Origin: Pachyseris speciosa
Taxonomy: Eukaryota; Cnidaria; Anthozoa; Scleractinia; Pachyseridae
Assembly (NCBI GenBank): GCA_016490735.1
Contig: JAEMWC010000378.1
Location: forward strand, 442,501 to 506,500
Direction of reading: 5' to 3'
Length of the DNA stretch: 64,000 nucleotides
Shown here: positions 1-12,109 of the stretch, piece by piece
How positions within the stretch are numbered: position 1 is the stretch's first letter
Layout of the letters: each line of letters starts with the position of its first letter
Made by a program: the position numbers and the translations under genes
Notes under the pieces: generated by a model
Seen by the model: only the letters and a program-made list of their open reading frames with translations
Databases searched by the model: none
Told to the model about the DNA's origin: nothing

Positions 1-240
1 TAGTCAAACAGCCTTATAACTTTGACAATTCCATCAAACTAACATGTGTCAGTGAAGGAGAAGAGGCCAACAGTTTAACCTCCCTGACCAAAACAAGAGG
101 TACAGCAGCGCTGTAATTGCAGAGTTTAGGCAATTCATATACTACGTATAAAGCAAAATGTGGAAAAATCATCAGCCCATGAGCTGTACTATTGACAAAA
201 TGCAATCCTTCAAACTTAGGTTATCAATCTTGCTTTCTAC

Positions 241-3200
241 CTTGGTTGTCAAAAGTCTGTGGCCCATCTCTCTGGTAGTTCATGACTCTTGTCCTGTAAG
301 GACAGTTCACGGGCAGCTGAAGGTAGTTGGTTCCCAATCGGTGAAGATGAGTGTCATGATATGAGAACAGGCGGCCCTGGAAAGAAAAAGGTGACATGCA
401 GTATTGCTTCACATTGCCAATCACGTAAAGTTGTCCTGTTACCTTTATGCATACACACATAGTTGTACATGTACATGTATGAAGTCAGGTTTGGCTCAGA
501 GTTTGAAGGGGATCATGCAATGGAGGAAGGGCTGTCATCTAAAAATTAGTAAAGGATTGATGAGACATTAAGATAAACTGAAAAAATCTTCTCTGACAAA
601 AATGTCCATGTACACATGAGCCTAAAGTTCATGTATGCAGCTGAATTTTTACTTTGTCAGAATTTCAGAAAATGTACCAAATGTTACATGTACTGTCACC
701 AAAGTGAAGCTTGAATTTGTAGTGCCTTCTGTGTCTTCTATGTAAAACGTTATTCTGTTACTGGAAGGGCCTGTTGGCCATGTTCTGGTTTTAATAATTT
801 TAAGAATTAAGCAATCTGTAAGGTACCCATTCACAAGTATGTGAGAGGCTTATGGGAAGTCACATAACTTGATCGTCTTTCTGTCACCTTCTATCCAAAC
901 TTCGAATACACAGAAGAATTTAATCCATGCACACACAAACTGAATGTCTATCGAAACCACCCTTTACACCTGCTGTAGTGTATGTGGCAGTTTCTACAGT
1001 TATGCACACCTGAAGCATCTTATCAGGGGACGCTTCAATTCCAGGAACCATGCTGGCAGGGTTGAAGGCACTCTGTTCTATCTCAGAAAAGTAGTTCTTT
1101 GGGTTGCGGTTGAGTACCATCTTTCCAACAGGGATGAGTGGGAACTCGGAATGAGGCCAGATCTAAGGGTCAAAATTACCACACAGATTGAGTGACAAAA
1201 GGTACTTTAAAAAAATGGCCAACCAATTTAATTGTAATAAGTTTTGAAAGGTTTTCAACAGGTTGGTCAATTCACCACTTATGAGTCTAGCTGACTACAG
1301 CAATCATTTTACACAATTCATTCTTATTATTCTAGAAGTAATCAATGCTTTGATATTAAGGTAAATCATAGAGTCAATATCTGTCTGCTACCAAACCAGA
1401 TTGAACCATGTAAGTCATGATTGTAACTAAACTTACCTTTGTGAGATCAAAAGGATTCCATCTGAATTTTTCAGCCTCTTCAAAGGTCATCACCTGGATG
1501 TACATGGTCCAAGATTGCTGATTGACCACACAAATAAATAAATTAATTAATTAATTAATCGATCAAATTTACAATTAACTAGATGCAACATTAAAACTGT
1601 TACACTCAGTGTTCAATTACTGGTCCTAATAATGTGAGCTTATAAAATAACAGACTTGTATTTCATTCATACAGTCTCTCTAGATACTAATGTACCAAAT
1701 AACTTACAGGTTTTCCATTGGCAATGGCATTGTAAAGCATTCGGTTGTTGTAGTCTGGATCCGAACCAGCCAACTGTTCTGCTCTGTCCACAGGCACACA
1801 TTTCACTCCCTGGTCAGTCTGTGAACAGGAAGAGATAAGTAAGTATTCTAAGCAATGCTAATCTACAAATCAATGCCTAACTAAATTTCCAGCCAAATAG
1901 AAAGCATTGTAACAGTCAGCTTGACAGTCTTGTCTTCAGCATATGGTAATTACCATTTTATTTCAATTTATGATAAGTTAGCTTCAAATGATCACAGTTT
2001 AGTAATTGTAAACTAAACATAATCAGATTTTACTGTCACAAATGAAATTCATTAATGTTTTACAGGCCAGCTCTCCCATACAATTATACCTTGACATGGA
2101 ATTTGCAGTAAACAGCTTCCCCTTTGTCATTCACCAGTTTGAAGGTGTGACTTCCATATCCATTCATGTGTTGATATCCATCAGGAATACCACGATCACT
2201 GAACAGGAAGCACACTTGGTGAGTGGTTTCAGGACGCAGAGTGATAAAATCCCAGAACATATCAGGATCCTGGAAGAAGAAAAAACAGAAACTTAGGGTG
2301 TATGCTTGCAAACATGTGAACTGTGATAATATCTAAGTGGTACTACAAAATAATCTAGCCAATATAACAAACCTGGCTTGCAAGTAGAACAGGAAAATTT
2401 TGCCATAAGAAATATAGCTAATATATAACAATTAACTAATCTTGCATTTAGCCAAAGTACATGTACCGTATTTATTCGTCTATAAGCCGATCCTGGCTAT
2501 AAGCCGAGACCCTAAACTTAGCAAGTGGAGTAGTGACCAGATGTTCACCAAAAAAACCCAGAAAACTCTTGGCTATAAGCCGAGACTTGAAAATCGAATG
2601 CCGAAGTTCCGTGGAAAAAAAAAACGCATGGATCGTGGATCGTGTGCCACACTTCAGTGAGAATTATGTTGAAAATCTAAAAAATTCAATGCCATACCTT
2701 CACCATAAAGGAATTTTAACGAACCTTGTAACTTTTAGGAAATGTTTGGAACCTTTTTATGCCAAAAAAACGCAAAACACTTCCAAAATACAAAAGATCG
2801 AAGTTGTAAACGACCCGCCATCTTGTATGACCTGGCAGGCTTGGTGAGAGAGAGGTTACCAAGCCAGCAACGTGCTTTGTGTCACGCTCGGTTGAGCTTG
2901 ATCCCAAATGCAGAAACAGGATGGTTTTGCTCAAGTTTATTGAAGAATTTCTTCCACAAATAACATCACAAAGTAGACCCAATTAATTCACAGGAAATGT
3001 GATGACTTCTGTGGAGATAACAAGCTTATAGTAGGGTATGTGAAGCAACAAACAGGTTAAGTGTGATGTCAACAACGACTGATGAAATCTTCCTTGAAGC
3101 AAAACTAGCCAATGGCTCCTTTACGAGCCACCACATATAAAAAAGTCAATGATAACACAGAAATCTTGTTTTTGGCTCTCATTTTTATTGTTGTCTTTGA

Positions 3201-6200
3201 GTCTTTGAACTTTTTCCCCCGAAAACTATCGGCTATAAGCCGAACCCCCTTCTCTGGTGGAAAATTTACTCTTGGTGGTTTAATTTAACGGAAAAATCAC
3301 TCGGCTTATAGTCAAATAAATACGGTAACTAACCTTTAAGTGAGTGACAGGATTCCTCTTTTGGGTGTGAATAAAGCTCGGAAACTGAGAAAGAACAAGT
3401 AATACAATGTTAAAAATACGTTATACAATGTTTTTGTTTGTTTGCTTGTTTGTTTTCAGCTTTTTTCAAGTGAAAGTGTTTTCCTTGTTAACAAATTGCC
3501 CAAAATAGTTACTGGGTCGATGAAACTTAAATATTGTGATGGAAAATTATAAACTTACCAAGATGGGGTCTCTGATGAAGAAGATTGGCGTGTTGTTTCC
3601 AACAAGATCCCAGTTTCCTTCCTCTGTGTAGAACTTCATGGCAAAACCCCGAGGATCACGGGCTGTATCTGCACTGCCAGACTCACCACCTACACACAGA
3701 AACAAAGAATAGCTACTTTTATGAATAATATCACATGCTTCACCTGTTTGTTGGTTTAGAGTAAGGGTTAGGGTTTTCATCCCCTAGTTCTGAATTTCTC
3801 CTTCAGAGAGCAGAACATTCTGTTTTTGGTTTTGTTTTGTTGTTGTTTTTTTTTTTTTCAGTTGGTCATCATCTTTACTTAGATGCCAGATTTTAGCAAC
3901 TATGGTGCAGTTCAAAGCTTATATTTATGAAAAAATTAATACAATCACAGCTGTATTATTTCAGATTTTATTTCAGAAATTTGGGAACAGATTTCAGGAC
4001 TGAGCATCATTACCTACCAACTGTGGAAAACCGTACAACACAAGGTGTTCTTTTGCCTATTCTGTCAAATATCTTGGCCTTGCAGTACTGGCTGATATCA
4101 TGCATAACCTCAAAGTATCCAAATGCTCCACCTCCCTTGGCATGCACCACTCTTTCTGGGATTCGTTCTCGATCAAAGTGGCTCATCTCATCCAGAAACT
4201 GGACATCCTGAAGCAAGACAGGACCTCTGGGTCCAACTGTCATGGTGGATGTCTTTGTATCAACAGGGACTCCATTTCCAGTTGTAAGAATATCAGGTGT
4301 CTTTTAAACAATAAATAAGAAAGGGAAAACTTAGTGACTCGAAGGAAATGATGCAATATTCTATATTAAGCTTTACAAGTTCAGTTATAGAGGAATAATA
4401 GAAGCTGCCCCAAAATAAAATTCTTTTTGTCTATGTTACATTTTACAGTGTACATGTACTTGCATGTACATTAGAGCAAATCTGAACGGGCAGAAAATTA
4501 TTACAGTCAGACCTCTATTAAAGGGGCAGTGTCACGCTATTGTACCATCACTTTAAAAAGATTAAAACTGCCAATGCATCAGTGGAAACCTTAAAATAAT
4601 GGTTTAGTTTTGTTGCCAAAGACTGTAGTACTGCATTGAAACCATAAACATGTGTATTCCATGTAAGATGACAAGGATGGAAATGGATTGAAATTTGAAA
4701 AAACTTGCCAGTTTTTTCAAAATTTCAAGCTGTGCATTGAAAAATCACCAAAAAAATTATTATGGTTAGCTCTTCTTGCTAAAATTTCATTGGAATTCAT
4801 CTTGTTGATTCTGTAGAAGCATTTTTTGCACGATAACAGATAAAAGGCAGTAATTTTGGCAGAATTGAACCCAAAACAGCAAAAATCCCGGTGACAGTGC
4901 TCCTTTAAGCGGTCACTCTCGAGAAAGAGCCAACTGACCACTTAATAGAGGTTGACTGCTTAAGAGAGGTTTTCCAGAATGTAGTATATGATAATGCTAG
5001 ATGGAACTGTAGCATGATACAGTATATTTTATCGGTTAAAAACAAAAGTAACACAAAATATAAGAAAAAAAATCAAGTAATTTCATGTTCAAGGAAGTTC
5101 ATGCCTGTAGAGAACCACTCTTACTCTAATAATATATAGATACCTCTATATTCTGTTGTTTGATGAGCTGTTAAAAGAAACTGGACATGGTATAATATGT
5201 ATCGTGGTGTCATTAAAAATGTATCGCATGACAACTGACAACGTGACCGCTTAAGAGAGGTGAACTACAATAAAATTAGCCAACTGGGAATTCTGAATGG
5301 TGACCATGTCCACTTAATAGAGGTGACCGCTCAATAGAGGTTATAAACTTACAGTAAATAAGGGGACTGCTTTTTGGGAATTTGAAAGGTGTCTGTTTAA
5401 TAGAGGGTGACTGCCTAATAGAGGGCCACTTAATAGAGGTTTGACAGTATGCAATAGAATTACTGACACCAAATCTGTATGATTCTGAACTCTGATAATT
5501 TTACTAGATGAGTTTATTATCATAATGCAAGCAATTAAATTAAAGAAGAAGAATAAGGAGGAGGAGGAGGAAGAAGAAGAAGAAGAAGAAGAAGAAGAAG
5601 AAGGAGGAGGAGGAGGAGGAGGAGGAGGAGGAGGAAGAAGAAGAAGAAGAAGAAGAAGAAGAAGAAGGAGGAGGAGGAGGAGGAGAAGGAGGAGGAGGAG
5701 GAAGAAGAAGAAGAAGAAGAAGAAGAAGAAGAAGAAGAAGATTTTAGGAAAATGACATGACTGTCAATGCTATGTACAATGAAAGCTTAAGCTTAATATT
5801 GAAAAGTCTGTATGTGATTTTGTTTCATGACTAGGCAAAATCAATTGATCATTTAGTTCCCCTGTATTGTCATGACAAAAATAATAATGAGCTTTATTTA
5901 ACCAGGGAACACCTTCAGCAGTCTGTTCTCCCAGATGCCCCTGACATAAATAAATACAATACTAAAATAATGTACAATATACACTAATAAGTATCAACAT
6001 AAATTATGAATACATCAAAACTATAGAATAAAATAAGACGATTAAATGATTACAATAACATTTGTCTTTTAAAACTTGACATAAATAATGATAAAATAAA
6101 ATAATTAAATGATTACAATAATATTTCGCTAATTTGTCTTTTAAAGCTTGATACAGAGTCAGGCAGATGTGATACTTGTTAAACCGGAAACTTCATCACC

Positions 6201-6955
6201 AGCAGAAACCGGAATAATCTATCCATGACGTGAATTGCGCGACGGAAGTGCTGAATCAATGGTCAAAGGTTGCAGAACAAGATTTCTCATAATTGCTACT
6301 ACCCCAAACAAGAATTTACCCAGTTATTTTTTAGCTCTACACATATGTCACAGTTCCGAAAGGAATAAAGGCAAATTGAAGCTACAATCGAAATGATCTG
6401 AACTGTACGTGGCTTTTGATTTTTTCCGGAATCAAACACTGTGCGAAGTTGAACCGTACAAAACCTGATCGGTGACACGCAGAGTGGGCACGTAGAGGCT
6501 ATATAAGCTTACTGTATGCGCTCAAATAAGAAACTTTCTAATAAAAAAAATCGCCAACGTTACTAAAGGAATAAAGCAAATAAAAAAGGCCTTAATATGT
6601 AGAGCACGACAAAAGTGTTTCCAATCATAGTCGATTGTGCAAAAACACGTCCCAAGACTCGAGCTCACGTAGCTAGCTGTGTGTTTGAGCCTACGTTCAC
6701 GGTTACAATTTGCCGTTCTTTTTTTGTAAATACACATTTAAGTTCTTGTTTATTTGACGATAACTAACTTAACTAAGGTTATCCGTACCATTCATTTTGA
6801 TGATACCTTGCGATACCCCTGCAAGTACCCAAAATAGACTCGACATTTTGAACAAAGAAGCAGGCTCGGTTTGCAGTGTTTTCCGACAAAACTCATACCT
6901 TTTTGCGTTGGGAGAATTCACTCAGTTGCTCTGTCGCTTTTGTACGGTTTGCCAT
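241..6955 (-). CDS. CAT: Catalase (heme peroxidase), 3' end outside window
   Basis: Breaks hydrogen peroxide down to water and oxygen, normally in peroxisomes. Nine exons, read from the minus strand: 6899-6955, 4018-4300, 3559-3689, 3334-3384, 2090-2269, 1708-1818, 1437-1517, 1010-1162, 241-376. All junctions are GT-AG and phase-consistent, giving 394 codons. The start is the ATG at 6955. Catalytic His72 (RVVHAKG) and Asn145 (DLVGNN) and the proximal heme ligand Tyr355 (RLFSYHDTH) sit three residues before their mammalian equivalents (75, 148, 358), so spacing is conserved. The NADPH-binding region and GSHTFKLVN block are intact. The last exon ends after DNQ in phase 1, so roughly 110-130 C-terminal residues, including any peroxisomal signal, lie left of position 1. 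I found no further exon in 1-240. Intron 1 (2.6 kb) and the intron after the fourth exon carry transposons. The family call is very secure. Confidence 0.97.
2466..3325. mobile_element. TIR DNA transposon/MITE with CCGTATTTAT ends
   Basis: This 860-bp element begins CCGTATTTATTCGTCTATAA; its right end reads the same inverted, with a few differences. TA flanks both ends (2464-2465 and 3326-3327), as for Tc1/mariner-like insertions. The motif TATAAGCCGA recurs near both termini. No intact transposase is visible. It lies in the catalase intron, beginning 8 bp from the splice donor at 3333. Confidence 0.8.
4504..5447. mobile_element. TA-flanked TIR element, host of a nested MITE
   Basis: Left end CAGTCAGACCTCTATTAA and the inverted right end CTGTCAAACCTCTATTAA form a terminal inverted repeat flanked by TA. 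Internal motifs of the type TTAATAGAGGTGACCGC recur several times. The termini resemble pogo/Tigger-type mariner elements. No transposase ORF remains. It lies in catalase intron 1 and carries a second element at 4522-4904. Confidence 0.75.
4522..4904. mobile_element. TTAA-flanked MITE, copy 1 (nested)
   Basis: A 383-bp element with inverted ends AGGGGCAGTGTCAC and AGGAGCACTGTCAC, flanked by TTAA at 4518-4521 and 4905-4908. TTAA duplication is typical of piggyBac-like transposition. Removing it restores the surrounding repeat. A close relative is at 45547-45934 and a diverged one near 17375-17735. Confidence 0.85.
5543..5741. repeat. GAA/GGA triplet microsatellite
   Basis: About 200 bp of alternating GAA and GGA blocks in catalase intron 1. 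It is purely purine on the plus strand, a composition able to form triplex DNA. The open frame through it (poly-Glu/Arg/Lys) is not a gene. Confidence 0.95.
5881..6163 (-). mobile_element. LINE 3' end fragment, inverted copy
   Basis: The reverse complement of the LINE tail at 10655-10955, including the GCTTTATTTAACCAGGGAA block next to the (ATT)n end. It is a 5'-truncated copy with 3' UTR sequence only, sitting in catalase intron 1. Confidence 0.8.
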
Positions 6956-7046
6956 GTCTGATTTGAACGTGAAACTTTCCCTTTTGGTGCCACTATTCAA
7001 GGAATCTGTGTTCCCTACAGAACAACGCAAAGAGAACGAGCGTTGG

Positions 7047-7056
7047 GTCACGTGAC
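7047..7056. promoter_or_regulatory. Palindromic E-box upstream of catalase
   Basis: The palindrome GTCACGTGAC lies about 95 bp upstream of the catalase ATG. It equals the CLEAR/extended E-box consensus bound in animals by MiT/TFE and USF bHLH-zip factors. A role in catalase transcription is inferred from position only. No TATA box is evident. Confidence 0.35.
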
Positions 7057-7338
7057 AGCCGTACACCCAAATTTGGTATCGTTCTCAGTGGGCAGGGTGG
7101 GGGCGGGGAATCTAATTTGGCCAGCCGTATAGTACACAAAACTTAAAACCATTCTATGTTGTATCGGCCCTTGCTTTTATACTCTCTGTTGATTTTATTA
7201 CGCCGATCAGATCATCAGTTTGATCCAACGTATACCAGCAGGATTATTGTCCACGGTTGCTTGCTTGAACATTTGATATCTAATTTGATTCATTTTAATT
7301 TGCGTTACTTAAATTAAGTAATGCCCAACACTTTGAAC

Positions 7339-7340
<2 letters not shown>

Positions 7341-7415
<75 letters not shown>

Positions 7416-7600
7416 TTTATTTACCCTCGGTAGTATTTATAGCACAAAGGCTAGTGGGGCCGAGCAAATGCAGAAACAAATAAAGTCAAATTAAATCAAC
7501 TCAACTCAACTCAAATCAAATGAAATCAACTCAAATGTTGGTTTTTGGGGAGAGGGGAAAACCGGAGTACCCGGAGAAGAACCTCTCGGAGAATCTTCAG
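7341..7600 (-). repeat. AAT microsatellite, LINE tail and SINE fragment
   Basis: (ATA)n at about 7341-7413 is followed by a CCTCGGTAGTATTTATAGCAC block that looks like a minus-strand LINE 3' end. A fragment sharing ACCGGAGTACCCGGAGA with the SINEs at 23.6 and 42.5 kb follows. No coding potential was seen in 7060-7980. Confidence 0.55.
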
Positions 7601-7980
7601 AGGAAACGTAATTTTTACACAAGCTCCGTGTTATTCTTTAGGTGTCTTCGCCATTTCATCTTTCTTTTGCTTTCTTTTTGTATGGCAATGTAAACCAATA
7701 AACATAACAGCTAAATTATAGATTACACAGTTATCGCATAGGGAATAAATCACCACAAATATTATAAGAACAAGTAACTGTGTTTACATATACCGCCGAG
7801 AAACAGCCCAAGATTTCTTTTATATTTATCTATACGATTCTCCAAAACCGTGATGACTCTTAGCTGTTTCTTACGGCTATCTTGCTTTTAGGTAAAACAA
7901 GATACCATTCACTTAAATTTTTTTGTTCAATAAACTGGGCGTAATTTAGTCGCGGTATACAAACTTTCTGTTTGTTATTT

Positions 7981-8415
7981 AGGCCTGCTTTACGTGGAGG
8001 GAGGATGATCCTGGCATTAGAAAGATCCTAAAAGGCGGATCATCCTAGCGCCGTATGTTTTCTGTATTCAGTTTACATGTAAAGGGTTGTACTTGGCCCT
8101 AACAATAGGATCTTCCTAGTCCTAGGATCATCCTATTATGTATAAAGGGGTCGTTTACATGGAGGCAGGAAGATCTTATCACTAGGACGATCCTAGAGGG
8201 CGATCCAACTTTTCGTTGGGTTTACATGCTGAAATTTCGGTAGGAAATTTTGACGAAATTTTCCTCCTTTGGCCGCTGATCGCCCAGCCGCCGCCACGTT
8301 TGTTTAGCTTCTTGTTTTTGTCTCTGGTACTAGGATCTTCCTAGCGAAAGCAGTTTACATGGTGCTATGATCTTCCAACTGAACCTGAACCTGCCTCCAT
8401 CTAAACAGCCCCTTG
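7981..8415. mobile_element. MITE with TTTACATGGAGG-type ends
   Basis: Inverted ends: left GGCCTGCTTTACGTGGAGG and the inverted right end GGGGCTGTTTAGATGGAGG. Several internal GGATC/AGGATC and TTTACATG motifs occur in both orientations. No ORF. Boundaries are approximate. Confidence 0.55.
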
Positions 8416-8554
8416 AATGTCCTACTATTAATATTAAAGAACTCTTTGTTTCAACCGCTAACACGTCTTTGGTTGGCACTTAAATATCAATAGGTGACAT
8501 CAGCAATATCTTCAATTCGATACAAAATGAAAAGGAACTGTTGTAATGAGCAGT

Positions 8555-10933
8555 ACAGGTTCGTCTTTTCCACTCCTCAGGGCTTCCCCAAGGCTCGGCC
8601 CTGGGGCCTCTACTTTTCTTGGTCTACGTAAATGACCTCCCTTCTTGTATCTCTCACTCCACTGTTAATATGTTTGCCGACGACACTGCCTTGTATTATT
8701 CTTCTAATAACACAGACGAGGTCCTGAGAAGGCTTAATGATGACCTTGAAAATATATCCAGGTGGATCAAATCGAATGGATTAGCGTTAAACCCCAAGAA
8801 GTGTGAGTACATGGTCATTGGTTCACCGCAGAGACTTAACTGTGTTCATTTTGGCACATAAATGCTAAATGGGGTCGCAATAAAGAGAGTACAGACCTTC
8901 AAATACCTTGGAATTGTACTCGACAGTAATATTTCTTGGTCAAGTCATATCGACAACTTGTGCAACAAGGTCTCCTCAAGAATCGGTATCCTTAAAAGCA
9001 TAATGGAGGGGGGCGTAAGGAAGGTCCGAAAACCGCAAAACCGCACAAAAAAATTATAAAAAACCGCAATACCGCATCGAAATTTACCGAAATACCGAAA
9101 CCGCAGTTACAGACGTGAAAGCTGCCGTCGTCGAAACTTAAAGTCCTTGTACCCATTAAAAATACGACCTGCACTGTATGCTGATATTAACACAAACGCT
9201 AAAATTACTTAAGTATTAAATTATATCCATAACTGATCTTACGGCAGAGTCCCCGAGTATGCACTTTAACATCACGCGCTTAGGTCTAATAAGTCCAATT
9301 ACGTCGTTTACAGTCTATAATAAGGAGTCGCTAATCGCTAGGAGTTTACGTAGTCACTGGAAGAGGTCAGTAAATCAGACGATTGTTGAAACGCACAGCT
9401 CTCCCGAAGCGAGTTCTTGCTCCTAGGAGAAATGTTGCCGTGCTTCCAATTTCTCCTTGTACTGGCATGGAAACCTCCGGACCATCGTCGACTTCTTCTT
9501 CACTACCTTCGTCAAACTCGTTCCACCGTTTCGTTTACTGTGACAGCTTCTGCTGCACTGACCTGTACGTCAAAATCAATAGAGATAGGTTTCTCTGCGA
9601 TTTCGCATTGCCTTTGATACATAAACTCGGGGAGTGTCCCATGTCGGGCCATGGTGGTCTCTTGGCGTACAGTGCGTTGTCTTACAGCAGCACTAAAGGA
9701 GGATACCCAGTCCCTGAGTGCATTGCAATCAGCTGGGCGCATATCGACGTTTGCGAGAGGTTTCATGAACGGGACCTGCGACAGCAGCAAAGCTCCCTCA
9801 GGTTTGGTTTGGTTCTCGTCTGTCTGGTTTACCCCGTTTACCGCCATCGTCTCTCGAGACCTCATGAACAGCTAAAGAAATCCGATCCCCAGCCCAGAAA
9901 GTCATCCGAGCCGACGTTTGAGCACTGACTAATACCAAAAGCATGTCAGACATTAACTGGAAACTGCGTGAAAGACAAATACATGTAGCACTTGGCTCGC
10001 GTTCGCTTGTGAACTTAAACAAAAGAGAGAGGACTATCCGAGTGAGATTTAGTAAAAATGCAACACCACAGGAACATTTTTTTCTCACCGTTTACCGCTT
10101 CCTAAAACTTTAAATTACCGCAAACCGCACAGTCTGGGAAACCGCAATACCCGCAGGTTAAAATAAAGTTTTCCGCAAAACCGCATCACCGCGAACCCTT
10201 ACGCCCCCCTCATAATGCCTTGCCTTACATTACCATTAGCTCAAATCGTGTACAAGTCAACTATTCAGCCCTTATTTGACTACTGCGGAGTAGTCTGGGA
10301 CACATGCAGTGAGACATCATCTCTACGACTACAGATACTGCAAAATCGTGCTGGAAGAGTTATCCTCTTGACTGACAATCGCAACCCGTCTGCCTTAGTA
10401 CGAGCTAAGCTCAACTGGTCGACATTACAGCAGAGAAGAAAGTACAACAAAGCCATTCTCACTTATAAATGCTTAAATAATCAACTAGAAGGGCTTGATA
10501 CGAACTACTTACGTCATTCAGAAATACACAGTTATAATACTAGAAACAAAGATAAGTTTGTTTTACCTAAACCAAGAACTGAATACATGAAACGTACATT
10601 TAAGTACACTAGTATCACCTTATGGAACACATTATCTAAGAATATCCAAAACTCTGACTCTGTATCAAGCTTTAAAAGACAAATTAGTGAAATATTATTG
10701 TAATCATTTAATTATTTTATTTTATCATTATTTGTGTCAAGTTTTAAAAGACAAATTAGCTAAATGTTATTGTAATCATTTAATCGTCTTATTTTATTCT
10801 ATAGTTTTGATGTATTAATAATTTATGTTGATACTTATTAGTGTATATTGTACATTATTTTAGTATTGTATTTATTTATGTCAGGCGCATCTGGGAGAAC
10901 AGACTACTAAAGGTGTTCCCTGGTTAAATAAAG

Positions 10934-10950
<17 letters not shown>
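8555..10950 (+). pseudogene. Non-LTR retrotransposon, C-terminal reverse transcriptase and 3' UTR, interrupted
   Basis: Reading from 8555, the translation shows reverse-transcriptase features: a PQG..QGSALGPLLFLVYVND block, the catalytic FADD (YxDD-type) box and the thumb segment FKYLGIVLDSNISW. One stop at 8860-8862 separates two open stretches. The reading resumes at 10218 with the LINE C-terminal segment (QNRAGRVIL, LWNTLS) and stops at 10703. A 3' UTR and an (ATT)n tail at 10938-11008 complete the end. The 5' part, including any endonuclease, is missing. It is split by the element at 9006-10211. Dead copy of a CR1/L2-like or related family; the family name is uncertain. Confidence 0.85.
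9006..10211. mobile_element. 1.2-kb TIR element inserted in the LINE
   Basis: Ends are GAGGGGGGCGTAAGG and its inverse, with ATAATG duplicated at 9000-9005 and 10212-10217. Excising the element plus one ATAATG restores the LINE frame. Ends are rich in AAACCGC motifs. A minus-strand open stretch of 117 codons (9512-9865), rich in acidic residues further along in another frame, may be the decayed remnant of an element protein; I do not recognise it. Confidence 0.8.

Positions 10951-11008
<58 letters not shown>
10938..11008. repeat. ATT microsatellite (LINE tail)
   Basis: An uninterrupted TTA/ATT run directly follows the LINE 3' UTR, as expected for a simple-repeat LINE tail that has expanded. 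Confidence 0.9.
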
Positions 11009-11071
11009 GACGAAGCAGCAGCCACCAGACCGCTGGTTGCAGGAACAGGTAGCTGGCCCATCTCCCACCCG

Positions 11072-11376
11072 TAGATTAGACCATGAGCTCGAGATTTCTA
11101 TCGCGTGATAGCTGATGGGGGCGCAGCCCGAATCAGCTATTACGCATAGAAATCGAGAGCGAACAATCTAATTATGGTTTTAGTATAAATCTATTCGTCC
11201 TTCGAAACTAAACAAGTAAATTATCTTTAATCCTCCTCGCAGACACTTCGAAAACGTGAAGAAGAGGCCGCCATTTTGTTGAAAACCGCTACTCACTATC
11301 TTTCACAGAATAGATAGTGAGTAACGTAGCCAATCAGAGAACGGCATTCGTGATAGAACGCTAGTAGATTTTTACC
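11072..11376 (-). repeat. Hairpin-rich dispersed repeat, copy 1
   Basis: About 300 bp, found again (inverted) at 30838-31131 and 38279-38582. It contains two strong internal palindromes: one around GATTTCTATCGCGTGATAGC and one around ACTCACTATCTTTCACAGAA with AGATAGTGAGT. Non-coding. Confidence 0.75.
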
Positions 11377-12100
11377 AAATTGCAAGTAGGATAGACCACA
11401 ACACCGGTTAATATGGATCGAGTTACGTTTGTGGAACCTTCCTAACTTTGATGTATTTATACGTGTCTCGTGCCCTTGTTATTTATTTTTGTAATAAGAA
11501 TTTAGGTGTAAGCCCCCTGATTCCGGCTTATTTAGCTCTTGCGGCAAACATGATGTAACTATGTAAATATGTTTAAATTTAAAAAAGCCTACGTTCCCCA
11601 TTCTATGCGATCAGTATTTCGGTTCTTTTACGCCCCCTTCGCGTTTTACGCGTCTGAGAGGAAAAGGAGAAATGGTCAACGACTTTATAATGTCACTGAC
11701 TAATGACGCGATCACATGAATTGAGGCAGATGTTAGAACATCTTGATTGAAAAATTTACATCGAACTTTAAATGTCACTTACGCAAGTTCTTTCTTAGTT
11801 CTATAGAGGAAATATGCCGATTTTTAGAGTGTCAAAGAGGATTGCGTAAACTCGCTATTGGTTCGGTTTTCTTCACTGAGAAAATCGCACCTTTTTAATG
11901 TTGTATTGTTAGACATACTCAGATGTCTAAATAGAGACCGCCTGGTCCCATAATCTTTTTTTCCGCAAAATACTGCCAAAGACTTAGCGCGGCTGAGACA
12001 GCCTTTATTATGTTTGGCATAACCAGGAAACAATAAGCTGAACAGTTGAATAGACCGATAGAAAGGTCAATCGGATAAGCCAGAGAGCTTTAATGGCCTA
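11377..12100. other. No gene seen
   Basis: A+T-rich unique-looking DNA without a supported exon, RNA or clear repeat. Confidence 0.5.
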
Positions 12101-12109
12101 TAACGGAAC

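Noticed and set aside
5525..5755. Open frame of poly-Glu/Gly/Arg/Lys
   Set aside because: It is a translation of the GAA/GGA microsatellite inside a catalase intron.
9383..9928. 181-codon plus-strand open frame
   Set aside because: It lies wholly inside the TIR element at 9006-10211, has low-complexity Ser/Pro content and no recognisable domain; the minus strand looks more protein-like.
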